Assembly: GCA_039707655.1 (NCBI GenBank)
Contig: CM077665.1
Span: 309,752,486 to 309,816,485 of the forward strand
Length of the DNA: 64,000 bases
Reading direction: 5' to 3'
Origin: Elymus sibiricus
Lineage: Eukaryota > Streptophyta > Magnoliopsida > Poales > Poaceae
Shown here: one piece after another, positions 45,668 to 57,371 of the stretch
How the letters are laid out: the number at the start of each line of letters is the position of its first letter
Position numbering within the stretch: the stretch's first letter is position 1
Notes under the pieces: generated by a model
Database searches by the model: none
The model's input: the letters and a program-made list of their open reading frames with translations, nothing else
Told to the model about the DNA's origin: nothing
Made by a program: the position numbers and the translations under genes

Positions 45668-46908
45668 ACTATCTCCCTCATTTCCGTTCAATCCATCTAC
45701 AACCCCTTCCAAGGCTAGTAGCCATTTAATACTCGTCACTTTCGGTTTTCGACCTACCCAATCCTTTGATTTTTAGCGAACAGAGGCAATGCGCTCTAAA
45801 TCCCTCTTCAACCAAGTTCTAAATGCGATATGGATGTTGGCGCCAGTCCACATACAATATCATACCATTGCCTCCTTCGTTGACCCAACCACCACAGTTG
45901 CCTCTTCCACCACGACCACGTCCATCAAAGTTACGTCGACCATCCCTTCTTCCGAAGTCAACACCTCGACCACGTAACAATAGTTTTCTCCTCGACCATT
46001 GCCACCAAAAGGAATTCGACCATGCCATGTCTCATGTTGTACTTTTAGGAACTCTCCTCCTTTTCATGTTCTCCAACGCCGCACAACACACGTTGTGCAA
46101 AAACTTCGGAGTCTTTTCATATTGTACTAGTCTACCAGGTAAAATTCTCTCTTGTTCTTCCTTGTTACAACTCCTTCACCTTCAGCTACACCCAACTCGC
46201 ACAAAATTCCAAATTCAATGTAAGTCCATCTCAAATTGGTCAACGATCTTAATCCTGCTCGCTAAGCTCTTTACTATGGACCCCATACTGTATCCATTCG
46301 GGGGGCGATGGTTCTACGCCCATACCGTGAGCCGGTTGAGCACAACCATTCAACAGAGAAACGTTTATCATAAGGCTTGATCATCACTCCAAAGTTGTGG
46401 AAATAACCATTGTCCTCCATTAGCGACCTTCATCATGTCACTAAATAGAAACATTGAATAGTAAAACGATTATCCTCAACTCCCCTTACCTTGATCTCCT
46501 TTGATGGGCTCCCAACAATGTTCATATCAGTTATGAAGGCCCGAGGTGTGAACTAGTTTAGTGTATGAACTTTCACTACCACCATCCACTTCACCCCTCT
46601 TGCACGACGTCGCTTTCATCTTGAAAGACCAACAAACATCTTTGGTACAAAATTGACAATCTCACAAGGATGAAATATCATCAATGGTCACATCCTCCTT
46701 GCCCTTCTCACATCCTCCACCACTTCCCCCTTTGTATGCGAGCTAGGCATTGATGTCGTCATCTCACCTCTTTAAAACCCTAGATGAGAAAACCCTACCA
46801 TGTACGTATTCCGTACTAATCCGTCACCAAAGCCGGACAGGCTCACAAGACCTTTCTTTATCATCACCAGCGACGGGTCAGTGGAAGAATATATCTGCTT
46901 GAAGACGA
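45668..46908. other. Unclassified stretch with a decayed RGG-rich minus-strand frame
   Basis: No intact gene seen. On the minus strand 46028-45819 encodes an Arg/Gly-rich stretch (GRGVDFGRR, GRGRGGRGNCGGW) that resembles the basic end of a Copia gag or an RGG protein. Pyrimidine-rich DNA follows to the right. Its function and origin are unknown. Confidence 0.4.
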
Positions 46909-46913
46909 TGATG

Positions 46914-47147
46914 TGTTAGACTATAGCTGTAGCCTATACCGTATGTGCCTCCAGTGTAGTTGTACGAGCACATACGGTCAGTTGCTGTGCCCGATCGTGC
47001 TGCCAGTTCTCTCCTGTAGTGGCGCACCATCGCTGGACGTGGGACTCCCCCATGATCTCTCTCGGCAGCCTCTCAAAGTGTACATAACCCTGCCAAGAGC
47101 ATAATCAAAGTGTGGTTGAGTTTTCCCCCTAATCCCTCTGTTCAACA
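46914..47147 (+). repeat. Copia 5' LTR (234 bp)
   Basis: TGTTAGACTATAGC...TCTGTTCAACA. An 11-bp inverted repeat (ACCGTATGTGC at 46938, GCACATACGGT at 46968) can form a hairpin. Confidence 0.95.
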
Positions 47148-50100
47148 TGGTATCAGACGCTGAGGAGCACAATCCTTTCGCTGTCGATCCTACTTCCGCT
47201 GCCATGGATTCCAACCCCATCCAATCCCCTGCCACCTCCCACGTCGGCGACGCCGGCGACGCTGGCGAACCCACCCACCAGCCTCCTCCCGTAGCTTCTC
47301 CTGCTGCCCTTCGCATTGCGGCGGCCCCAACTGCCGTGGCCGCTGCACCCGTCCCGTCCTCTGTCCTTCAGACGGTGGATATCCGCCGGCATGTCCCGGT
47401 CGTCCTCGACCTCACTGCGGGAAACTATGCCCAGTGGCGCCGCCACTTCGACACGGTGTTAGGCATGTTTGGCCTCCGTGACCACGTTGATGCTGCTGCT
47501 CTTCACCGCCCCGATGACCCTGACTGGGTGATGGCCGATCATGCGGTCGTCCACTGGATCTACACGACGATCTCGCCTGAGCTCCTCGATGCCGTGATGC
47601 AGCCCGAGGACACGACGCTCACGGTCTGGGCCGCCGTCGACGACATCTTCTCCGCCAATCAGCTCTCCCGCGCCGTGTACATCGACGCCGAGTACCACGC
47701 CGTCGTTCAAGGCGACATGACGGTGATGCAGTACTGCACCAAGCTCAAGATGTACGCCGACCAGCTCCGCGACTTGGGCCAGTCGGTGACGGAGACGCGC
47801 CAGGTCTTCCACCTCCTACGCGGCCTCAACCGCCAGTACCACTCCGTCATCCCACACATCACGTCGCAGTCGCCCATGCCCTCCTTCCTGCAGGTGCGCT
47901 CCTTCCTGCTCCTGGAAGAGCATCGTGCCGAGCAGACTGCCCGTATCCAGTCCGCCCACGCGCTCCTCGCCGGACGCGGCTCGGCCCCTCCGTCATCGCC
48001 CCCTGTGCCGGCCAATCCTTCTCAGGGGCGTGGGCGCGGCCGTCGCCGTGGCCGTGGCAACGGTGGTCAGGCTGGCCACCCCGTCCCCACGGCGCCCTCG
48101 CTGCCTCGTCCGCCGTCGGTTCCCGCACCGGCGCCTGGCGCCAACTCTTGGACTGGCCTCGTCCAAGCGTGGCCCGTGGCCTGGCGCGCACCTGGAGCCG
48201 GCGTGCTCGGTCCCCGCCCCGGTACCCCTCCGCAGCAGGCGATGTACGCCGCGCCGTCCGCGCCGCCGCCTCACCCGTCCGCCTACGGTGTGCCCGGCGG
48301 GTTTCCGTCCGGCTACGGACCACCACCTGTCTACAACGCCGCCGGGGCCGGCCCGTCCTCGTCTCCGACCCCGTCCTGGGACATGGCATCCCTGCAGGCG
48401 GCTCTCCACGCCGCCAACTCGGGTGCTTCTTCGTCCGGCACGGCTCAACATGAGTGGTACCTCGACTCTGGTGCCGCCTCCCACATGTCCTCGTCACCGG
48501 GTAACCTCCTCTCTGTTCGTCCCTCTGCTTCACACTCTAATGTTATCGTCGGCAGTGGCGAGTACCTGCCCATCACGCACATTGGCGCGGGCTCGCTCAT
48601 CACCGGCACTTCTCCCATTCAACTTCGCAACGTTGTCGTTTGTCCCTCTCTGATTAAGAACCTTCTTTCCGTCCGGCAGCTTTGCCGCGACAACCCTGTT
48701 TCTGTTGAATTTGACGCGTGTGGCTTTTCTGTTAAGGACCTCCGAACCAGGGCGGTGATCCTCCGCTGTGACTCCGGCGGTGATCTGTATCCGGTGGGCG
48801 GCTCGTCGCGGTCTCCTACGTCTCCATTTGCTGGCGCTGTCACCACTGACCTCTGGCACCAGAGGCTTGGGCACCCCGAAGCCTCTTCGCTGCGCCACCT
48901 TGCTCCCAACCTGCTGCCGGAGTTCACCAAGTCTGCGCCGCATGTGTGCTCTGCGTGCCGCCTTGGCAAGCATACGCGTTTACCTTTTCAGTCGTCTCGT
49001 AGTTTCAGCATGTTTCCTTTTCAGATTCTGCATCTTGATGTATGGACATCTCCAGTTGTAAGCGTTTCCGGTTATCAGTTCTACTTACCAGTGCTTGATG
49101 ATTATACACACTATGCGTGGACCTTCCCTCTCAAACATAAGTCTGAAACTATCTCCATACTGACAGAGTTCTTCGCGTACGTACAAACACAGTTCCAACT
49201 GCCCATTCTCGCTCTTCAAACTGATAATGGACGCGAGTTTGACAACTCTGCTGTCCGTGCTCTGCTCGCTCGCCACGGCACACACTTCCGTCTGTCATGT
49301 CCCTACACTAGCCTGCAAAATGGCAAGGCTGAGCGTGCTCTCCGCACACTCAACGATGGGGTGCGAGCTCTCCTGCTCCACGCGGCCATGCCGCCACGCT
49401 TCTGGGCAGAAGCTCTCAGCACCTCCACCTACTTGCTGAACCGCCGCCCGTGCCACTCCAGTGCGCTGCGCTCGCCGCATGAACTGCTGCTCGGCGTCCC
49501 ACCCGATTACTCCCTCCTCCGCGTGTTCGGTTGTCTCTGTTTTCCTAATCTCAGCGCCACCTCACGCCACAAGCTCGATCAACGCTCCGCCGCGTGCGTG
49601 TTCCTCGGCTACCCACCGGACCACCGCGGCTATCGGTGCTTCGACCCAGTCTCACGACGTGTGTTTACCTCCCAGCATGTGGTCTTTCATGAGACTGTGT
49701 TTCCCTTCGCCTCGTCGCCGGTCACCGTTGCAGCTACTCCCGCGGCTCCGAGCGCTTCACCAACTGTTTTGCAGGTGCCAGCCGCTTCGTCCGTACGCGC
49801 GCTGCCGGCTCCTTCGATGCCGGCCGCCCGTGCTCACCAGCGCGCGCCTGCCCCGGTTTCCATCTCGCTCGTTGGGTCGCCCTCTGACGGCCCCCGGGTG
49901 CCGTCCGTGTGCGCGCCCTCGCTGAACTCAAGCCGGGGCGTTGGGTCCGTGCCCAGCGGCTCCGACGCGGCCTCCTCGAGCACTGCCCCCAGCACGACGT
50001 ATGGCTCTTCGTCGTCCTCGGCCGTCGTCTCATCACCGGGCCCCGCGCCGGCGTCACCGCCGCGCATGGTCACTCGCGCCCAGCGCGGCATCTTTCGGCC

Positions 50101-51721
50101 GAACCCGAAGTACTACGACGCCGCCGCCGCGACCACGACGACGGCCATCTCGCCCGTCCCCAGCTCGGTCCGCGTTGCCGTACGCGACCCCAATTGGCTG
50201 GCGGCCATGCAACAGGAGCACGATGCCCTCGTCCGCAACCGTACCTGGGAGCTGGTTCCCCGACCTCCCGGCGCCAATCTCATCACCGGAAAATGGGTGT
50301 TTAAGCACAAGACGAACTCCGACGGCTCTCTGGACCGCTACAAGGCGCGCTGGGTCGTGCGCGGCTTTCGCCAACGAGCCGGCATCGACTACGGCGAGAC
50401 CTTCTCCCCGGTTGTCAAACCGGCGACGATCCGTACGGTGCTCACGCTGGCCGCCTCGCGTGGCTGGCCGGTGCACCAGCTCGACGTGTCCAACGCCTTT
50501 CTCCACGGCACGCTCTCGGAGGAGGTGTACTGCTTGCAACCCGCCGGCTTCGTCGACCCCGAGCATCCGCACCACGTTTGCCGCCTCGCCAAGTCCCTCT
50601 ACGGACTGAAACAGGCTCCGCGCGCCTGGTTTCTGCGGTTCGCCGGCTTCGTCGCGACCATCGGCTTTGTCGCCACGCGTTCGGACTCCTCCCTGTTTGT
50701 CTTCTGCCACGGCGAGGACACGGCGTTTCTCCTACTCTACGTCGACGACATCATCTTGACTGCCTCCTCCACTGCTGTTCTTCGGCGCGTCATCGTACGG
50801 CTCACCGGCGAGTTCGCCATGAAGGATCTTGGCGCCCTCCACTTCTTCCTCGGCATACGTGTGACCCGCACTGCTGCCGGCTTTTTCCTCTGCCAACAGC
50901 AGTACGCCGAGGAGCTCCTCGAGCGCGCCGGCATGGACACCTGTCGCCCTTCTCCGACGCCGATCGACACCAAGGCCAAGCTGCCCGCCTCCGACGGGCC
51001 CCGCGTCGACGACCCCTCTGCCTACCGCAGCATTGCGGGGGGGTTGCAGTACCTTACCATCACGCGCCCGGAGCTCGCCTACGCGGTTCAGCAGGTCTGC
51101 CTGCACATGCATGACCCACGCGAGTGCCATCTCGCTCTGGTCAAGCGCGTGCTCTGGTACGTGCGCGGCACGTAGTCGCTCGGGCTCCATCTTCGTGCCT
51201 CGTCCACGCTGGATCTTCGCGCCTACACGGACGCCGACTGGGCGGGCTGCCCAGACACGCGCCGCTCCACGTCCGGCTTCTGCGTCTACCTCGGCGACGC
51301 GCTCGTCTCTTGATCCTCCAAGCGACAGGCGACCGTGTCGCGCTCCAGTGCGGAGGCGGAGTACCGTGGCGTCGCGAACGCCGTCGCGGAGTGCGTATGG
51401 CTTCGGCAACTGCTCGGCGAGCTCCTCCTGCCAGTGCCCAAGGCCACGCTGGTGTACTGCGACAACGTGTCTGCGGTGTACCTCTCGGCCAATCCAGTTC
51501 ATCATCGCCGGACGAAGCACGTCGAGCTCGACATCCACTTTGTGCGCGAGCGCGTGGCGCTTGGCGAGTTCCGTGTTCTTCACATCTCCACTCGACAACA
51601 GCTCGCCGACATCATGACCAAAGGCTTGCCCTCGGACATTTTTTCTGAGTTCAGGTCCAGTCTTTGCGTCGCCGGTGCCGACGTCACGACTGCTGGGGGG
51701 GGGGGGGGTGTTAGACTATAG
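47147..51721 (+). pseudogene. Copia gag-pol, one frame with two late in-frame stops
   Basis: Open for 1342 codons from ATG 47147 to TAG 51173-51175. Beyond that the same frame continues through RNase H with one further TGA at 51313-51315 (where Trp of LVSWSSK is expected). The gag N-terminal domain (about residues 80-260) is followed by an Arg/Gly and Pro-rich linker with no CCHC knuckle. Protease: DSGA with Asp at residue 440. Integrase: zinc-binding segment around HQRLGH...CSACRLGK, then Asp631, Asp693 and Glu729 (D-D35E spacing). RT: YVDD at residues 1198-1201. RNase H: SSAEAEYRG near 51345 and TKGLP near 51620. Both stops fit single C-to-T or G-to-A changes. Gag through RT is intact. Confidence 0.9.
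47148..47160 (+). other. Copia primer-binding site overlapping the start codon
   Basis: TGGTATCAGACGC directly follows the LTR. The gag-pol ATG uses the last LTR base (47147) plus the first two bases of this site. Confidence 0.85.
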
Positions 51722-51942
51722 CTGTAGCCTTTACCGTATGTGCCTCCAGTGTAGTTGTACGAGCACATACGGTCAGTTGCTGTGCCCGATCGTGCTGCCA
51801 GTTCTCTCCTGTAGTGGCGCACGATCGCTGGACGTGGGACTCCCCCATGATCTCTCTCGGCAGCCTCTCAAAGTGTACATAACCCTGCCAAGAGCATAAT
51901 CAAAGTGTGGTTGAGTTTTCCCCCTAATCTCTCTGTTCAACA
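51709..51942 (+). repeat. Copia 3' LTR (234 bp)
   Basis: Same length as the 5' LTR with three substitutions. It is preceded by a run of about 12 G residues acting as the purine tract. Confidence 0.95.
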
Positions 51943-51947
51943 TGATG

Positions 51948-52597
51948 AATTTACAGTCGAATCAAATTCCGTAGAGAGGAGAGAAGTCCTAGACGAAAGC
52001 CGCAAATGAGAAAAACATAGGACCTTGGAGTTTCACATAGGTACCAAACGGAACACATCGAACGACTGGGGATGCTCCACCTTTCTGGAGACCTTTCTGT
52101 GGAGTTGGGGCTGGTCAAAATCTAATTCAAATCCTACGCTGCCTGACACGTTACACCGGTGTGTGGCGTGCGTCAGATCAGATCACCATCGCATCGCGGC
52201 AACCGAAAGCACGGCGCGCATCGCATCCGCGTCCAGCGCAGCGGCCGGCTGGAGCAGATCACGGATCAGTGTCACTGGCTGAAACCCCAACCCCAAATGG
52301 GCAAAAACCACTGGGGAAAACACACGCACCCCCGCTCCGTCCCATCGCGGCCGTCGAATCTCCCACGCAACGGCCGCGGGCTCGCCCCCCGCGCCAGCGC
52401 TCGCCTCACCCCACTCCACCCTCCACCACTCTCCCATTCCCGTATAACCCCCGCAGCCGCCGCCGCTCCTCCCCCTCTCTTCCTCCCTTGGCCAAATTTT
52501 GCGGGAAACGCGACGCCACCCGGAGAAACCCTCCTCCCGCACCTCGCCTCCCCCCTGCCAAAACCCTACCCTCGCCCCTCCTCCTCCTCCTCCTACG
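51948..52597 (+). promoter_or_regulatory. Upstream region of the G3BP-like gene
   Basis: Between the Copia insertion and the start codon. TATA-like TATAAC lies at 52443-52448, and a C/T-rich tract follows, typical of grass 5' leaders. If used, the leader would be about 125 nt. Confidence 0.5.
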
Positions 52598-55500
52598 ATG
52601 GCCGCGCCGACGCCTCCGCCCGCCGCCGCCCCCGCGGCCGCCGCGGCTGGACCGACGCCGCCGGCGCAAGTGGTAAGCTGGCGACTCTCCCTGCCTGCCT
52701 CCCGATCCATCCGTTGCCGAGCTGTCTCGATCCGCCCTGACCCGATTCGTGTGCGGTCTTCGTCTTCCAGGTGGGCAACGCCTTCGTGCAGCAGTACTAC
52801 AACATCCTCCACCAGTCACCGGAGCTCGTCTTCCGCTTCTACCAGGAGGCCAGCCGCATCGGCCGCCCCGCCACCACCGGTGCTGACATGGACACCGTCA
52901 CCACCATGGAGGTACCGCTCACTCCCCGTCCCTTGTTCCCTCGGTTCAGATCTGGGCATCTGGGGGCCTGCCTTGAATGTTGGGAGACTTTCTCAGGGGT
53001 TTTGAATGGTTTCTTCTCGCAGGCGATTAACGAGAAGATCATGTCCATGGACATCGCGCGGGCGGAGATCAGGGGGGTGGACGCGCAGGAGTCGCTATGT
53101 GGCGGCGTAACCGTGCTCGTCACGGGCCACCTCACCGGGAAGGACGACGTCTGCCGCGAGTTCGCGCAGTCCTTCTTCCTTGCGCCGCAGGAGAAGGGTT
53201 ACTTCGTGCTCAACGACATACTACGTTATGTCGGGCAGGGGGAGGTCGAGCCGTCATTGCCGCCACCTCAGCAGCAGCCGCCGGCACCGGAGTTGGATGC
53301 AGTGGTTGCCCCTGCTGCCGCCCTGGCAAATGGTACTGTTGCCCCTGCGGAGACTGTGCCTCGCGAGCAGGGTGCGTTGTGTGTAACATCTTGAATTTCT
53401 TTACAATTATTTTCCTGTGAACCACGTGATCCTTTGTTAAATTGCACATTCTACTGTTTGTAGAGGCTTCGCCGCAGCCAGAGCCGGATCTCTCTGAGTG
53501 TGTGCCTCGTCCTAACGAGGAGGAGGATCCCAAGGAGGAGGTTTACAACCCACCGAATGCTGCGGAGGTGCCTGTGGTGGAGGAAACACCGGTTCCTGAG
53601 GTCATAGATGAAGTGCCAAATAATGTAGCAGCCTCCATACCGGTTTCGTCTCCCCCTGTACCGCATGAGGAGGCCCCTAAGAAGTCATACGCTTCAATTG
53701 TAGGTTTTGGGAACCTGTTATTTTCGTATAAATCATATATGTCTGATATTTAAATTGTATATATGTCTTAGTCTCTAAATCTGAGCATAAGAGAAAAGAT
53801 ATAACTGTCAGTCCTTTACAGGTTCTGCATATATTGAAATCTTGCATGAAGATGTTTAATCAATAGTTAAATTTTATGGGGTTTTAATGCTTTATTAAAA
53901 TCTGGAGAGTAAATGTTCACATGAAGCTTCTATGGTCTCAATTTTAAGGGTTATTTTTGTTGCTTAACTGATTCTGGAATGACAATACTACAGAGCACAA
54001 TAAACATTAGTGAGTTGTCTTACTTTATCTTTTGCCGGAGAGCATGAATGGAAATACATGCTATGTACATCACCGTCGTCTATCTAGTGCCTTTGGTGGA
54101 AGAATTGTTTGAAGCTTGTTGATGTTGTGGATGATATGTACGTTGGCTTATGAATTCACATTTTGAGATTATCATTACCGTTGCATTCTTGTTTTGCTCC
54201 AGGTCAAAGTCATGAAAGCAGTTCTGCCACCAAATTCCGCAGTTCCTTACAGGCCTGCACCACCAAAACCGGAGAAGCAAGCTCCTGCTCCTGCTCCTGC
54301 TGTGGCTGTTGATGCTCCAACTTTCAGTCCTAACCCTGAGAGCAGCAACATTCAAGACCCAGAAGGTATTATCTACGTCCAATATTGCATAAAAAACCTT
54401 CTTAGTTCGCTAGCATCTGACAGAAATACTTGACAATCTTTTTCAAAGTTGATGCGCTTGCGGTGTATGTAAAAAATCTGCCCTTACATGCCACACCCAG
54501 CCAATTAGAAGAGGAGTTCAAAAGATTTGGTACTATTAAACACGATGGTATCCAAGTTAGAAGCCACAAGGTATGTTTTCTTCTCTCAACATGATGATAG
54601 TGTTTTCTTTTTCTTCAGTGAACATGACTAATATCTTCCCTTGTATTTTCATCATTTGAAAACACAGATTCAAGGGTTCTGTTACGGCTTCATTGAGTTT
54701 GAGGATGCCAGCTCAGTTCAAAGTGCACTAGCGGTAATTTTAGTCTACCTGTTAAATCATCAGCTTGCTCTCTGTTATTGAAGGATGCTTATCATTTTTA
54801 TTCTAGTTACATAATCCGTGTGTAGCTAATGTGAATACCTGTAGTGAGTTTGTTTTGGGTGATAACATTCTTTTAATTCTTCTTTTCCTTCTATGCCTGT
54901 TGACTTGAAACACTGTTCTTAAAACTTCGTCTTACCTAAACTACTAAAAACATATCAAGTTCATTGTGTCTATATACTTGATTGGTGCTTCCTTTGGTTT
55001 CTGGTCCAAAGGATCATGGGAAATGGAGAGCAGCAGGAAATATACTTGATTGGTGCTTACTTCGATTTCTTGTTAGGGAAGGATGGATGTATCATCACCC
55101 TTTTTTGTTACTAGTTATACTAGTAACTCCTAATATAGGCATACTAGCTGGAATGATGGATGTATATATAGAAAATAAAATTTAGTGCTACAGTTAGGGA
55201 ATGTGTGAACTGGAGTTTCAAACCCTATTCACGTGTCATTCACTATCTGACTGACTCTCTGTAGAGAATGCTCTTCCATGCTCTTTGGTGTTCCATTTAC
55301 AAGGTTCTTGAGGAATGTACCTTCTCTTTTGCTTGATGTAATTGTTTTTGGTGATGCTATTGTGACGACATTTAATTGTAGCTTCCACTTGTTCTTGTGC
55401 CCTCTTCATCCTAGATTGTGCTTGTCCGTAGTTTTGGTGACTTAAACTGTTACATATGTTTGTTTCAGTTGGGCTGTAAACGAATACCATGTCGGATAAC

Positions 55501-57371
55501 ACCTCTATTTATGGGTGATGATTGCACCCACCTCCTTCTGGAAAGAGAAAACGCAGCATCGCTTGTCCTGCACCCTAACCCCCTTTCCCATCCGTCACAT
55601 ATCCCACTCGCCACATCCCCTACACCATGATCTCCTCTGACCTCTTTCCTGCCAAGCAGCAGCGACATGTTGCTCCATGTGAGAAGCACCATCATGGAAA
55701 GAGCAGCGTCGACCACTGATATTCTTTACCCTTAGAACGCCTGCACGAACTTGAACGTCTGCGAACAAAACTATATTGTGGCATGGTGGCAGGAGCAAGT
55801 CATGGAGCTGGCATTGCTGTAGATGTGGTGGATCGGCGAGGGTTCAGATCTTGGGTTGCTTCGATTTGCTTCTCCTGCGCTGCTGGCTTGGTCGATTTGT
55901 TATTTGTGAAATAGATGCTGGATCAATTGGTTTTATTTTATTGATTGGGTTGGTTAAATCAATGCCAGGTCAATTTTGTTAGATTTTGTTTTGTTGCATC
56001 TTACCAACAAAGCAAGCGAAGGACAAGATAAGAATTGATTACGTTACAGTCCGTGGCTGAAGCCAAACCAGTTTCTGATTTTGGTCATGCCTTTTACATC
56101 ACTGGAGTAATCCGATCCCAATTAAGTTTAAACTGCTTATTTTGAACCAAGCCGTTTACATTGCTGGAGTAATCAAATTCAAATTAAGTTTACACTGCTT
56201 ATTTTGAACGAAACATGTCCCTGGATTGTTAGTTATGCATCTGCTTTTGTTTTCTTCTCTTAATGAATCAATTTCCACAAATGCCTAAATCAATCTCATA
56301 AGCTCCATACTAACATTTTCATTTTATCTGATTAACTCTTATTCTGAAGGCTTCTCCTGTGACGATTGATGACCGACCATGCCATGTTGAAGAAAAAAGA
56401 ACTCCTGGTTCACGTGGTATGTTCCTGAAAGTCGAACTGAACCCTGACTGTAATAATGTACTACTAGTTGTTGGTCTTGTGGGAGAAATTCCATATATAT
56501 TTATGTGCTTTTTCTAATGATAATAATGACAATGAGGTCACGGGTTCAAGTCCTGGAAACAGCCTCTTACAGAAATGTAGGGAAAGGCTGCGTACTATAG
56601 ACCCAAAGTGGTCGGACCCTTCTCCGGACCCTGCGCAAGCGGGAGCTACATGCACCGGGCTGCCCTTTTTTTTTTTCTAATGATAATAATGACAATGAAT
56701 GCATGACTAATCCGCTGTGATGTAGGTTATGCTTGAAGTTTCAGTGTTTTGACATTTGAAATGTTGACATGTATATTTGGCTCACATGTATTATTATTAG
56801 CACTTTCATTTGTTCCAGTTTAAATTAATATTATTGCTGCCCATGGCTTGCCCCTTTGCATTTTTGTCTTCTGTGTATTTGTTTGTATATTGTGAACAAA
56901 TTACAATTTCTGAGATGAACATGAAGCACATATATGTTATCGCTGACAATTATTTTACATGCACATGTGGCTAAAACCTAGACTGAAGCACCCACCCTTG
57001 CTTGTACATAACCTACTTTTATTTGAGATATGACAAATTACATTTTCCGTTTTGCTTGAAAAATAATGATGGGTGTCTGCTGTTTTTCTTCAGTTGATTG
57101 ATACATGTGCTGTTTTCTTCTGGCTTCAGGTAGTAGCAGGGGAAGGTTTCCACCGGGTAGAGGTGGTAACTTCCGAGGTGAAGGCATGAGAGGCCGTGGT
57201 AGTTACACTGGAGGGAGAGGCTATGGAAGGGGCGAGTACAACTATCGATCTGAGTATGGAGGCAGAGGCGGTGGTAGAGGTGGGTCAGGTCGTGGAGGTG
57301 ATGTTGGCTACCAGCGGGTCGATCACTCTGCCACCGGTGGTCGTGGTGGTGCCCGGGCAGCCGCAAAGTGA
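52598..57371 (+). CDS. G3BP-like protein (NTF2 domain, RRM, RGG tail), nine exons
   Basis: Exons with GT-AG borders and matching phase: 52598-52672, 52771-52911, 53023-53371, 53464-53699, 54203-54365, 54449-54570, 54668-54733, 56350-56416, 57130-57371. Together they give 1461 nt, 486 residues. Residues 26-142 form an NTF2-like domain (VGNAFVQQYYNILHQSPELV, GYFVLNDILRYV). A Pro/Glu-rich acidic linker follows. An RRM spans about 322-400, with RNP2 VYVKNL and RNP1 GFCYGFIEF. An RGG/GR-rich tail covers about 407-486. This order defines plant homologues of Ras-GAP SH3-binding protein, cytosolic RNA-binding proteins that enter stress granules. The start is the first ATG after the leader and gives an Ala/Pro N-terminus. 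Intron 7 is 1.6 kb; introns carry a SINE and small duplications, but the reading frame is intact. Specific RNA targets are unknown. Confidence 0.93.
54734..56349 (+). other. Large intron 7 of the G3BP-like gene
   Basis: Contains a near-repeat of CTTGATTGGTGCTT phrases (about 54977 and 55047). A tandem 62-bp duplication lies at 56086-56209. No transposon with clear ends was identified. Confidence 0.7.
56086..56209 (+). repeat. 62-bp tandem duplication in intron 7
   Basis: Two consecutive 62-nt units (56086-56147, 56148-56209), both ending TGCTTATTTTGAAC, differ by about ten substitutions, so the duplication is not recent. Confidence 0.85.
56511..56698 (+). mobile_element. Au-type SINE, 5'-truncated, in intron 8
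   Basis: A 138-bp body (56536-56673) starts at the tRNA-derived B-box-like GGGTTCAAGTCC and ends in a T run. It is flanked by perfect 25-nt target duplications (56511-56535, 56674-56698, starting TTTCTAATGAT). The body matches my memory of the Triticeae Au SINE, including AGGGAAAGGCTGCGTAC. The A-box part is missing. Confidence 0.85.

Larger units (their letters stand above)
46909..51947 (+). mobile_element. Young Copia element, Hopscotch-like, near-intact
   Basis: 46914-51942 (5029 bp) is flanked by TGATG on both sides. The 234-bp LTRs differ at three positions by direct alignment. It holds a primer site, a single gag-pol frame, a G12 tract and the 3' LTR. Total size and short LTRs resemble maize Hopscotch, but family identity was not tested. 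It lies about 0.5 kb upstream of the putative core promoter of the G3BP-like gene. Confidence 0.92.

Noticed and set aside
47925..51648. Several 150-290-codon ORFs in other frames of the Copia element
   Set aside because: Shadow frames of the GC-rich gag-pol gene.
52183..52819. Minus-strand ORFs of 209 and 137 codons over the G3BP gene 5' end
   Set aside because: GC-rich promoter and exon 1-2 antisense; Gly/Arg repeats and no domain.
56536..56600. tRNA gene
   Set aside because: Only a B-box-like sequence is present, no cloverleaf or A box; it belongs to the SINE.
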